From Haemophilus parahaemolyticus (GTDB taxonomy: Bacteria; Pseudomonadota; Gammaproteobacteria; Enterobacterales; Pasteurellaceae), in NCBI RefSeq assembly GCF_018373095.1, contig NZ_JAHAHT010000092.1, forward strand, positions 1 through 6,971: a DNA stretch of 6,971 nt. The letters are read 5' to 3'. The position numbers and the translations under genes are program-made. The first letter of the stretch is position 1. Each line of letters begins with the position of its first letter. The notes under the pieces are model-generated. The model did no database searches and was not told the origin of the DNA. It saw nothing but the letters and a program-made list of their open reading frames with translations. Of this stretch, positions 1-6,208 are shown in pieces.

Positions 1-1589
1 AAATGTGAATCGTCGTCATCACCGATAGGCGTTTCCATTGAAATTGGCTCTTTAGCAATTTTCAACACCTTACGGATTTTATCCTCAGGCATATTCATAC
101 GTTCTGCGAGTTCTTCTGGTGTCGCTTCGCGTCCCATTTCTTGTAAGCATTGACGAGAAATACGGTTAAGTTTGTTAATTGTCTCAATCATATGCACTGG
201 GATACGAATCGTACGTGCTTGGTCTGCAATTGAGCGTGTAATCGCCTGACGAATCCACCAAGTTGCATAGGTTGAGAATTTGTAGCCACGGCGATATTCG
301 AATTTATCTACCGCTTTCATCAAGCCAATGTTCCCTTCTTGGATTAAATCCAAGAATTGTAAACCGCGGTTGGTGTATTTTTTCGCAATTGAGATTACCA
401 AACGTAAGTTTGCTTCTACCATCTCTTTTTTCGCACGACGGGCTTTTAACTCACCGTTGGCAATACGTCCGCCAATTTCTCGAATTTGTGCAATGGTTAA
501 GCCAGAATTTTGTTCTAAATTCTGCAAGTTCACGATATTTACACGAATTTTCTCAACATAATTCGCTAATTTCGGCACACCACCACGTTTTGCATTGATG
601 GCTTTTTCCATCCACGCTTCGCTGGTTTCATTACCTTGGAAGTTTTTGAGGAAGTCCGCTTTCTTCATTCCCGCATATTCCACCGCATAGCGTTGGATTT
701 GACGTTCTTCCGCACGCACTTGTTTCATCAATTTCTGCATAGTTTCCACAAGTAAGTCGAATTGTTTCGGCACTAAACGGAATTCACGGAAAATATCGGA
801 TAACGCATTGATTTGCTCACGTGCTTTTGCGTGGGTACGGCCATGTTTACGAATGGCTAATAACGCTTTTTCGTGCTGTTCTTTAAGAGCAGTGAATTTT
901 TCACGAGCAAGCTCTGGATCGATTGAGTTATCATCACCAGAATCTGTATTACTGCTGTCGCTATCTTCCTCTTCTTCCTCATCTTCAACATCGTTCACAT
1001 CTGCGTGTTCATCGTCATCAAGATGAATTGAATCATCATCAGTAACAGGGTTTTCTTCCTGTGCATTTGGATCCACGAAAGCCGTAATCAAATCTACCAA
1101 ACGCATATTGCCAGCTTCTACTTCTGCATAGCAAGTTAATACACCCTCAAGCGCTTCTGGATACTCTGCTACCGCACATTGTACTTCGTTGATCCCCTCT
1201 TCTATACGTTTTGAAATCTGGATTTCATCTTCGCGAGTAAGAAGTTCAACTGTTCCCATTTCACGCATATACATACGCACAGGATCTGTGGTTCTACCGA
1301 GCTCAGATTCTACGGTAGAAAGCACTTTGGTTGCTTCTTCCACCACATCTTCATCAGTAATATTTTCGGCAAGCATTAACTCATCTGTATCAGGTGCCGT
1401 TTCTAAAACTTGGATCCCCATATCGGTGATCATTTGAATAATATCTTCGATTTGCTCTGCATCAACCAATTCTTCAGGCAGATGGTCGTGCACCTCAGAC
1501 AGAATCAAATAACCCTGTTCACGACCTTGAGCAATCAGAAGTTCGATTCGAGATTGTTGTTCTAATTGTTGATCTACATGTTGTTCCAT
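1..1589 (-). CDS. rpoD: RNA polymerase sigma factor RpoD (sigma-70), C-terminus cut by window edge
   Basis: This is the primary sigma factor, which directs RNA polymerase to housekeeping promoters. Reading from the ATG at 1587-1589, 529 full codons are visible and align almost throughout with E. coli RpoD. Region 1.1 covers roughly residues 1-90 (DHLPEELVD, IEDIIQMITDMGIQV). Region 1.2 begins near 100 (TTDPVRMYMREMGTVELLTRE). The non-conserved insert contains an acidic run at about 186-217. Region 2 begins near 384 (KARRAKKEMVEANLRL), with the promoter-melting and -10-reading segment YATWWIRQAITR from residue 441; this equals E. coli Y430 onward, an offset of +11. Region 3 begins near 466. 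The reading frame is open to base 1 and ends at SMETPIGDDDDSHF, so the rest of region 3 and all of region 4 (-35 recognition), about 100 residues, lie outside the window. The start matches the E. coli N-terminus (MEQ...), and GGAAA lies about 6-10 nt upstream as a modest ribosome site. It is not preceded by dnaG, its usual partner. Confidence 0.98.
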   Translation of the reverse strand, partial: MEQHVDQQLEQQSRIELLIAQGREQGYLILSEVHDHLPEELVDAEQIEDIIQMITDMGIQVLETAPDTDELMLAENITDEDVVEEATKVLSTVESELGRTTDPVRMYMREMGTVELLTREDEIQISKRIEEGINEVQCAVAEYPEALEGVLTCYAEVEAGNMRLVDLITAFVDPNAQEENPVTDDDSIHLDDDEHADVNDVEDEEEEEDSDSSNTDSGDDNSIDPELAREKFTALKEQHEKALLAIRKHGRTHAKAREQINALSDIFREFRLVPKQFDLLVETMQKLMKQVRAEERQIQRYAVEYAGMKKADFLKNFQGNETSEAWMEKAINAKRGGVPKLANYVEKIRVNIVNLQNLEQNSGLTIAQIREIGGRIANGELKARRAKKEMVEANLRLVISIAKKYTNRGLQFLDLIQEGNIGLMKAVDKFEYRRGYKFSTYATWWIRQAITRSIADQARTIRIPVHMIETINKLNRISRQCLQEMGREATPEELAERMNMPEDKIRKVLKIAKEPISMETPIGDDDDSH

Positions 1590-1629
1590 AATGATTTCCG
1601 TTTTTTCGAGCAGGCAAAAATAGTGGTGG

Positions 1630-1660
1630 ATTATACCATTTTTTTGAGTTGTTTTGTCAA
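1630..1660 (-). promoter_or_regulatory. rpoD promoter (consensus -35 and extended -10)
   Basis: On the minus strand there is a perfect -35 TTGACA (1655-1660) and a perfect -10 TATAAT (1630-1635) preceded by TGG, an extended -10 element. The spacer is 19 nt, longer than the preferred 17. Transcription would start near 1623, giving a leader of about 34 nt before rpoD. A weaker upstream candidate has TTGAAA (1695-1700) and TATAAC (1670-1675), again 19 nt apart. This is assignment by motif only; no start site is known. Confidence 0.75.
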
Positions 1661-1711
1661 AATAGGGCTGTTATATCGGATTTTTTGTTGTGATTTTCAA
1701 GTAAAAGGCTA

Positions 1712-2131
1712 TTAAATATTTTTCACTTTATCCGAATATAAAATCAAACAAAGTGCAATAACCATTAGTAAAATTGCACCGGCAAAGAGAATCGTGCTGG
1801 TCGCACTTTCGTGATCCACAATAATTAACCGCACCATTGCAGTAATTCCCGTATAAATAAAATAACGTAACGGAAAATGATAACCACTGCGGAAATATTG
1901 AGAAATTAGTCCTAAGAAACCGAAATAGAGAAAAAAGTTCAGAATTTGCTCAGCTAAAGTATTCGTCACAATCGCATCTGGGCTGAGTACCATCAAAAAT
2001 AAGTTATAACTGATTTTTGCTAAAGCAATAATTAATACGACAGTTAAACTAAGAACAAAGCCAATTAAAATAGTTTTAAGTAATTTCGGCATTACGCCTG
2101 AAAGGTGGGTAGCAAGGTTGTGTGTGGTCAT
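1712..2131 (-). CDS. psiE: PsiE-family inner-membrane protein (phosphate-starvation-inducible protein PsiE homologue)
   Basis: A small, very hydrophobic protein of 139 aa from the ATG at 2129-2131 (E. coli PsiE has 136). Four membrane segments are visible, at about residues 17-40, 60-80, 87-105 and 114-133. The family signature YFRSGYHFPLRYFIYTGITA followed by MVRLIIVDHES (about residues 79-109) is nearly identical to the E. coli protein. PsiE is induced by phosphate starvation in E. coli; its biochemical role is unknown and I do not assign one. I chose this ATG because the length fits the family. However, an in-frame TTG at 2153-2155 would add eight residues and has the better ribosome site (AGAGGA 4 nt upstream), while the ATG has none. 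The gene ends 122 nt before the rpoD start with no clear terminator between, so read-through into rpoD is possible. The identification is firm; the start is not. Confidence 0.9.
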   Translation of the reverse strand: MTTHNLATHLSGVMPKLLKTILIGFVLSLTVVLIIALAKISYNLFLMVLSPDAIVTNTLAEQILNFFLYFGFLGLISQYFRSGYHFPLRYFIYTGITAMVRLIIVDHESATSTILFAGAILLMVIALCLILYSDKVKNI

Positions 2132-2200
2132 AAAAATCGATGAATGGAAAAACAATCATTCCTCTCGTCTGCTTGTGGTAGAGGGAGGAGAAAAAACAAA

Positions 2201-2228
2201 AAATTTTCTAAGTGAGAGAGGAAAATTT
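2201..2228 (-). terminator. Candidate weak rho-independent terminator downstream of prfC
   Basis: An 8-bp perfect inverted repeat (AAATTTTC at 2201-2208, GAAAATTT at 2221-2228) encloses a 12-nt loop. In the minus-strand reading it is followed by TTTGTTTTTTC (2200-2190), as an intrinsic terminator would be. The stem has only one G-C pair and lies about 95 nt past the prfC stop, so efficiency is doubtful. It overlaps the likely start of a psiE transcript, so it could instead be part of the psiE leader. Confidence 0.35.
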
Positions 2229-2232
2229 GCGA

Positions 2233-2238
2233 ATTATA
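2233..2238 (-). promoter_or_regulatory. Candidate -10 element for psiE
   Basis: The minus strand has a perfect TATAAT here, about 100 nt upstream of the psiE ATG. No good -35 lies at 16-18 nt: the bases there are G-rich (GGGGAA). A promoter with a consensus -10 and poor -35 would fit activator-dependent expression, for example by a PhoB-like regulator. That is inference, and I see no clear Pho box. Confidence 0.3.
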
Positions 2239-2321
2239 GAAGAAAATAAACCGCTTTCCCCTCTCTGGCTTCGGATTCTAAACGAATATGAAGCCTGTCT
2301 CAAACATAAATAGCGTTATTT

Positions 2322-3911
2322 TTAATGCTCCCGCGTTTTAAAGAACGCCACATCAGGATAACGTTCTTGAGCCAAGTTCAAATTTACCATCGTTGGAGCA
2401 ATATAAGTGAGGTTATCACCACCATCTAAGGCTAAATTCTGCTCATTTTTGCGTTTAAACTCTTCAAATTTTTTTGCGTCCGAACATTCTACCCAGCGTG
2501 CGGTTGCCACGTTCACATTTTCGTAAATCGCTTCCACGTTGTACTCAGTTTTGAGGCGTGAAACCACCACATCAAACTGAAGTACACCCACCGCACCCAC
2601 GATTAAATCGTTGTTCATCAGCGGACGGAACACTTGCACCGCACCCTCTTCGGAAAGTTGCACCAAGCCTTTTAACAATTGTTTTTGTTTGAGCGGATCT
2701 TTTAAACGAATACGGCGGAATAATTCAGGTGCGAAGTTTGGAATACCCGTAAATTTCAAGGTTTCGCCTTGGGTGAAGGTATCACCAATTTGGATCGTAC
2801 CGTGGTTGTGTAAGCCGATAATATCGCCTGCATAAGCTTCTTCCGCGTGGGCACGGTCACCCGCCATAAAAGTAAGTGCATCTGAAATCACCACATCTTT
2901 GCCGATACGAACATGTTTGAGCTTCATTCCTTTCTCGTATTTACCCGACACCACACGCATAAAGGCAACGCGGTCGCGGTGTTTCGGATCCATATTTGCT
3001 TGAATTTTAAACACAAAGCCACTGAATTTCTCTTCCGAGCTTTCCACTGTGCGAGTATCTGCTTGGCGTGACTGTGGTTTTGGTGCCCATTCGGTTAAAC
3101 CATCTAAGAAGTGATCCACCCCGAAGTTACCGAGAGCCGTTCCAAAGAACACTGGAGTAAGTTCGCCACTGATGAAGGCTTCGTGGTCGAATTCGTTGCT
3201 TGCCCCTTGGACTAATTCTAGCTCATCACGCAATTGTTGGGCTAAATCATCACCTACTGCCGCATCTAATTCTGGGTTATCCAAGCCTTTGACAATACGC
3301 ACTTCTTGAATGATCGAGCCTTGCCCCGATTGATACAAATAGGTTTCATCTTTGGCGATATGATAAACCCCCTTGAACAATTTTCCACAGCCGATAGGCC
3401 AAGTGATTGGTGCACAGCGAATTTTCAACACGCTTTCCACTTCGTCCAACAATTCCATAGGGTCGCGAATATCACGGTCGAGTTTGTTCATAAAAGTGAT
3501 GATTGGTGTATCGCGTAAGCGGGTAACTTCCATCAATTTAATAGTACGTTCCTCAACACCCTTCGCCGAGTCGATCACCATCAAACAGCTATCCACCGCC
3601 GTTAAAGTGCGGTAAGTATCTTCCGAGAAATCCTCGTGTCCTGGGGTGTCAAGGAGATTAACCAAACAGTCGTTATACGGGAATTGCATCACAGAGGTAG
3701 TGATAGAAATCCCACGTTGTTTTTCCATCTCCATCCAGTCGGATTTCGCATGAGCAGTTGAGCCTTTACCCTTCACCGAACCTGCAGTTTGAATTGCGTT
3801 TCCGTATAAAAGTACTTTTTCGGTAATGGTGGTTTTACCCGCATCGGGGTGAGAAATAATCGCAAAGGTTCTGCGTTTATTCACTTCTTGAGGATACTGA
3901 TTTGTTGACAT
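2322..3911 (-). CDS. prfC: Peptide chain release factor 3 (RF3), translational GTPase
   Basis: RF3 is the cytoplasmic GTPase that removes RF1 or RF2 from the ribosome after peptide release. The product is 529 aa, the same length as E. coli PrfC. GTPase motifs are in order: P-loop SHPDAGKT at 20-27, G2 region RGISITTS at 66-73, G3 DTPGH at 88-92 and G4 NKLD at 142-145. These are followed by the elongation-factor-like beta-barrel region (VFKIQANMDPKHRDRVAFMRVVSGKYEKGM) and the RF3 C-terminal region (GAVGVLQFDVVVSRLKTEYNVEA). The start is the ATG at 3909-3911, giving the conserved N-terminus ahead of KRRTFAIISHPDAGKTT. No clear ribosome site precedes it. An extended -10 promoter about 38-46 nt upstream suggests independent transcription. 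No anomaly is seen in the reading frame. Confidence 0.98.
   Translation of the reverse strand: MSTNQYPQEVNKRRTFAIISHPDAGKTTITEKVLLYGNAIQTAGSVKGKGSTAHAKSDWMEMEKQRGISITTSVMQFPYNDCLVNLLDTPGHEDFSEDTYRTLTAVDSCLMVIDSAKGVEERTIKLMEVTRLRDTPIITFMNKLDRDIRDPMELLDEVESVLKIRCAPITWPIGCGKLFKGVYHIAKDETYLYQSGQGSIIQEVRIVKGLDNPELDAAVGDDLAQQLRDELELVQGASNEFDHEAFISGELTPVFFGTALGNFGVDHFLDGLTEWAPKPQSRQADTRTVESSEEKFSGFVFKIQANMDPKHRDRVAFMRVVSGKYEKGMKLKHVRIGKDVVISDALTFMAGDRAHAEEAYAGDIIGLHNHGTIQIGDTFTQGETLKFTGIPNFAPELFRRIRLKDPLKQKQLLKGLVQLSEEGAVQVFRPLMNNDLIVGAVGVLQFDVVVSRLKTEYNVEAIYENVNVATARWVECSDAKKFEEFKRKNEQNLALDGGDNLTYIAPTMVNLNLAQERYPDVAFFKTREH
3605..3613 (+). other. DNA uptake sequence core (Haemophilus type, AAGTGCGGT) inside prfC
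   Basis: The exact 9-mer AAGTGCGGT, preceded by another A, matches the core uptake signal of H. influenzae and relatives, which natural-competence systems of Pasteurellaceae prefer. It lies inside prfC, on the opposite strand to the gene, over the conserved codons for Tyr-Arg-Thr-Leu, so the protein has accommodated it by synonymous codon choice. It is the only perfect copy in the window. Confidence 0.65.
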
Positions 3912-3948
3912 AAATAATCTGTGCTAAGTCTAAAAAAAGAAAGTGAGC

Positions 3949-3957
3949 ATTATAGCA
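3949..3957 (-). promoter_or_regulatory. prfC promoter, extended -10 (TGCTATAAT)
   Basis: On the minus strand, TATAAT at 3949-3954 is preceded by TGC, forming an extended -10 about 38 nt upstream of the prfC ATG. The expected -35 position (about 3972-3977) does not resemble TTGACA, which extended -10 promoters tolerate. A 7-bp inverted repeat (TGTGCTA at 3920-3926, TAGCACA at 3953-3959) spans from the leader into this -10; its meaning is unknown. Confidence 0.6.
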
Positions 3958-3975
3958 CAAGAGCAAAGGAGTAGC

Positions 3976-4009
3976 AGTTTCGAAACTTAAGCATTATGGA
4001 CAAATTTGT
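3976..4009. repeat. Two short perfect palindromes upstream of prfC
   Basis: AGTTTCGAAACT (3976-3987, 12 bp) and ACAAATTTGT (4000-4009, 10 bp) are both perfect palindromes. Their centres are 23 bp apart, about two helical turns. The first abuts the place where a -35 for prfC would sit. They could be protein-binding sites, but they match no operator I recognise and their two sequences differ from each other. Confidence 0.3.
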
Positions 4010-4088
4010 TCTATATAAAAGATCTAAAAGCTATATCAAGAAGCAACAGTATTATTTTGTTGAATTAGCGTATATGCATTTTCTATAT

Positions 4089-4649
4089 TTATAAGTTTAT
4101 TTTACAAAAACAATCATTTATATGATCATTCACTAAGCCCATTGATTGCATGAAAGCATAACAAGTTGTCTCCCCAACAAATACAAAACCTCTTTTTTTT
4201 AATGCTTTAGATAAAGCGACGGAAGTTGCTGTTTTAGTGGGAATAATGGAATAATTAGGTACATTATTAACTTGAGGCTTCCCGTCCACAAAGGACCAAA
4301 TAAACTGGCTAAAATCCTCCCCTCTTTCTTCCATGGCAAGGTAAGCCTGAGCATTTTTCACAATAGCTTCTAGCTTTTTACGATAACGAATTAACCCCGA
4401 ATTTGCCATTAATTTATCAATATCGACCGCTTGCATTTGAGCTATTTCTTTTGGATTAAACCCGAAAAAGGCTTGCCGATACTTTTCCCGTTTTTTTAAC
4501 ACGGTAATCCAAGAAAGCCCCGCCTGCTGCCCCTCCAAACAGAGGTTCTCAAACAATTTTTGACTGTCAAATTCAGGTTTTCCCCACTCATTATCGTGGT
4601 AATCAATATAAATTGAATAACCCTCTGACCATTGACAACGTATATTCAT
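4089..4649 (-). CDS. tag: DNA-3-methyladenine glycosylase I (Tag)
   Basis: Tag excises 3-methyladenine from alkylated DNA, starting base-excision repair. The product is 186 aa (E. coli Tag 187) and aligns over its whole length: YHDNEWG near 17-23, CLEGQQAGLSWITVLKKR from 37, WSFVDGKPQV, SKALKKRGFVFVG, and GLVNDH near the end. The zinc ligands known from the E. coli enzyme are kept: Cys5, His18, His176 and Cys180. The base-pocket residues Tyr17, Glu39 and Trp47 are also kept. The start at 4647-4649 places Cys5 correctly, but no ribosome site precedes it (AAAAAATAG before ATG). The gene begins only 20 nt beyond the accC terminator. It reads as more AT-rich than its neighbours and contains A8 (4193-4200) and A7 (4491-4497) tracts at two LKKR segments. 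The frame is intact and I expect an active enzyme. Confidence 0.96.
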   Translation of the reverse strand: MNIRCQWSEGYSIYIDYHDNEWGKPEFDSQKLFENLCLEGQQAGLSWITVLKKREKYRQAFFGFNPKEIAQMQAVDIDKLMANSGLIRYRKKLEAIVKNAQAYLAMEERGEDFSQFIWSFVDGKPQVNNVPNYSIIPTKTATSVALSKALKKRGFVFVGETTCYAFMQSMGLVNDHINDCFCKINL

Positions 4650-4669
4650 CTATTTTTTATCATTTAAAC

Positions 4670-4720
4670 TAAAAAGAGTTGGTAAAGATTAAAGAATATA
4701 ATCCAAACCAACTCTTTTTA
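4670..4720 (-). terminator. Strong rho-independent terminator of accC
   Basis: A perfect 14-bp inverted repeat (TAAAAAGAGTTGGT at 4670-4683, ACCAACTCTTTTTA at 4707-4720) starts at the base next to the accC stop codon. The loop of 23 nt can pair further through GATT (4687-4690) and AATC (4700-4703). Minus-strand transcripts end in CTCTTTTTAGTTT. The other strand also has a T-rich end, so it may act in both directions. It separates accBC from tag. Confidence 0.85.
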
Positions 4721-6064
4721 TTATTTCAAACCTAACTTATGCTCTAAATAGTGAATATTCGTTCCACCCTTACGGAAATTTTCGTCTTCCATAATTTTTT
4801 CGTGAAGTGGAATATTGGTTTTAATGCCTTCAATGATAGTCTCAGAAAGAGCTTGTTCCATACGACGGATGGCAATATCACGATTTTCAGCAAAAGTAAT
4901 CAATTTACCAATCATTGAATCGTAGTGTGGAGGCACAGAATAGCCTGAGTAAATATGCGAATCCCAACGTACCCCTAAACCACCTGGCACGTGTAAACGT
5001 GTAATTTTACCTGGTGATGGTAAGAAGGTATTTGGATCCTCCGCATTGATACGGCATTCCATTGCGTGACCTTTCACTTTGATGTCATCTTGTGTGATAG
5101 AAAGCGGTAAACCTGCGGCAACACGAAGTTGCTCTTTTACTAAGTCTACACCTGTGATCATCTCAGTAACTGGATGCTCAACCTGTAAACGAGTATTCAT
5201 TTCGATGAAATAGAATTCGCCATTTTCAAAAAGGAATTCGAATGTGCCTGCACCACGGTAGCCAATCTCACGGCACGCATTTGCACAACGCTCACCGATG
5301 AATTTACGCAATTCAGGGGTAATGCCTGGTGCTGGAGCTTCTTCAACCACTTTTTGGTGGCGACGCTGCATTGAGCAATCACGCTCTGCGAGATAAACTG
5401 CATTGCCGTGAGTATCTGCCATCACTTGAATTTCGATGTGGCGTGGATTTTCAAGGTATTTTTCCATATACACCATATCGTTATTAAATGCCGCTTTCGC
5501 TTCCGCCTTGGTCATCGCAATCGATTCTTCTAAATCTTTCTCCTGATAAACCACGCGCATACCACGACCGCCGCCACCGCCAGATGCTTTAATAATCACA
5601 GGGTAGCCAATGCGTTTTGCAATCTCTTTATTTTTTGTAGGATCGTTACCGATAGGACCATCAGAACCTGGTACGCAAGGCACACCCGCTTTTTTCATTG
5701 CATTGATTGCAGATACTTTGTCGCCCATTAAGCGAATTACATCCGCCGTTGGACCAATAAAGATAAAACCAGAATTTTCAACCTGTTCTGCAAAATCTGC
5801 ATTTTCAGATAAGAATCCGTAACCTGGGTGGATCGCATCAGCATCTGTTACTTCTGCTGCTGCAATAATAGCAGGAATATTTAAATAGCTTTTTACAGAA
5901 GGTGCAGGACCGATACAGACGGTTTCATCTGCCAATAATACGTGTTTAAGTTCGCGGTCTGCTGTTGAGTGAACTGCTACGGTTTTAATACCTAATTCTT
6001 TACAGGCACGTAAAACGCGTAAAGCAATTTCGCCACGGTTGGCAATGACAACTTTTTTTAACAT
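4721..6064 (-). CDS. accC: Biotin carboxylase subunit of acetyl-CoA carboxylase
   Basis: AccC uses ATP and bicarbonate to carboxylate the biotin on AccB, the first half-reaction of malonyl-CoA synthesis for fatty acids. The product is 447 aa (E. coli 449) and aligns without gaps except for the last two residues. The N-terminal biotin-carboxylase fold begins MLKKVVIANRGEIALRVLRACKELG. The ATP-grasp domain shows the glycine-rich loop KASGGGGGRGMR from Lys159, the segment ERDCSMQRRHQKVVEEAPAP with Lys238, and FIEMNTRLQVEHPVTE with Glu288, Asn290, Arg292 and Glu296 in E. coli numbering. The C-terminal domain includes Arg338 in CRINAEDPNTFLPSPGKITR. The ATG at 6062-6064 has a good ribosome site, AAGGAA at 6071-6076. 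It follows accB after a 144-nt spacer, far longer than in E. coli, and is probably co-transcribed with it. Confidence 0.98.
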   Translation of the reverse strand: MLKKVVIANRGEIALRVLRACKELGIKTVAVHSTADRELKHVLLADETVCIGPAPSVKSYLNIPAIIAAAEVTDADAIHPGYGFLSENADFAEQVENSGFIFIGPTADVIRLMGDKVSAINAMKKAGVPCVPGSDGPIGNDPTKNKEIAKRIGYPVIIKASGGGGGRGMRVVYQEKDLEESIAMTKAEAKAAFNNDMVYMEKYLENPRHIEIQVMADTHGNAVYLAERDCSMQRRHQKVVEEAPAPGITPELRKFIGERCANACREIGYRGAGTFEFLFENGEFYFIEMNTRLQVEHPVTEMITGVDLVKEQLRVAAGLPLSITQDDIKVKGHAMECRINAEDPNTFLPSPGKITRLHVPGGLGVRWDSHIYSGYSVPPHYDSMIGKLITFAENRDIAIRRMEQALSETIIEGIKTNIPLHEKIMEDENFRKGGTNIHYLEHKLGLK

Positions 6065-6110
6065 TGCTTATTCCTTGTAGAATGAGTTTTACTCACTATT
6101 GAAAACAATC

Positions 6111-6143
6111 AAGCGGTAAAATCTTCTCTAAATTTCACCGCTT
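6111..6143 (-). repeat. Inverted repeat of two AAGCGGT motifs between accB and accC (possible attenuator)
   Basis: AAGCGGT at 6111-6117 and its complement ACCGCTT at 6137-6143 form a 7-bp stem. One mismatch is followed by four more pairs (6119-6122 with 6132-6135) and a 9-nt loop. In the minus-strand transcript it is followed by GATTGTTTTC, a weak T-rich run. Paired uptake-type motifs often serve as terminators in Pasteurellaceae. Here the hairpin lies inside an apparent operon, so partial termination or an RNA-processing site is the more likely role. A further small hairpin (TGAGT 6083-6087, ACTCA 6091-6095) sits just before the accC ribosome site. Confidence 0.55.
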
Positions 6144-6208
6144 CCTAGGCTTATGGTTTGAGAAGTCCTTTGATCAACTCAGGAACCGTTCTCCAACTGC
6201 CTATAACA

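Noticed and set aside
263..598. Plus-strand open frame of 111 codons opposite rpoD
   Set aside because: It is antisense to the conserved region 2 of rpoD, shows no domain or ribosome site, and its composition mirrors the rpoD codons.
960..1035. Low-complexity purine-rich tract in rpoD (coding strand GAA/GAT rich)
   Set aside because: It encodes the acidic run of the sigma-70 non-conserved insert, as in E. coli, so protein function explains it.
1171..1179. ACCGCACAT, one base off the complement of the Haemophilus uptake core
   Set aside because: Single-base variants are expected by chance in coding DNA of this length, so I do not count it as an uptake site.
2308..2322. AAATA-ACGC-TATTT hairpin next to the prfC stop
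   Set aside because: A five-pair all-A/T stem is too weak to count as a terminator.
3373..3615. Plus-strand open frames opposite the prfC GTPase domain
   Set aside because: They lie entirely over highly conserved prfC codons on the other strand and resemble no family; they are shadows.
4645..4662. Five-codon open frame (M-I-K-N-R) whose stop overlaps the tag start as ATGA
   Set aside because: It has no ribosome site, and such short frames arise easily by chance in AT-rich leader DNA.
5197..5403. Minus-strand open frame of 68 codons in another frame within accC
   Set aside because: It lies inside the conserved ATP-grasp domain of accC, and has no start signal or similarity of its own.
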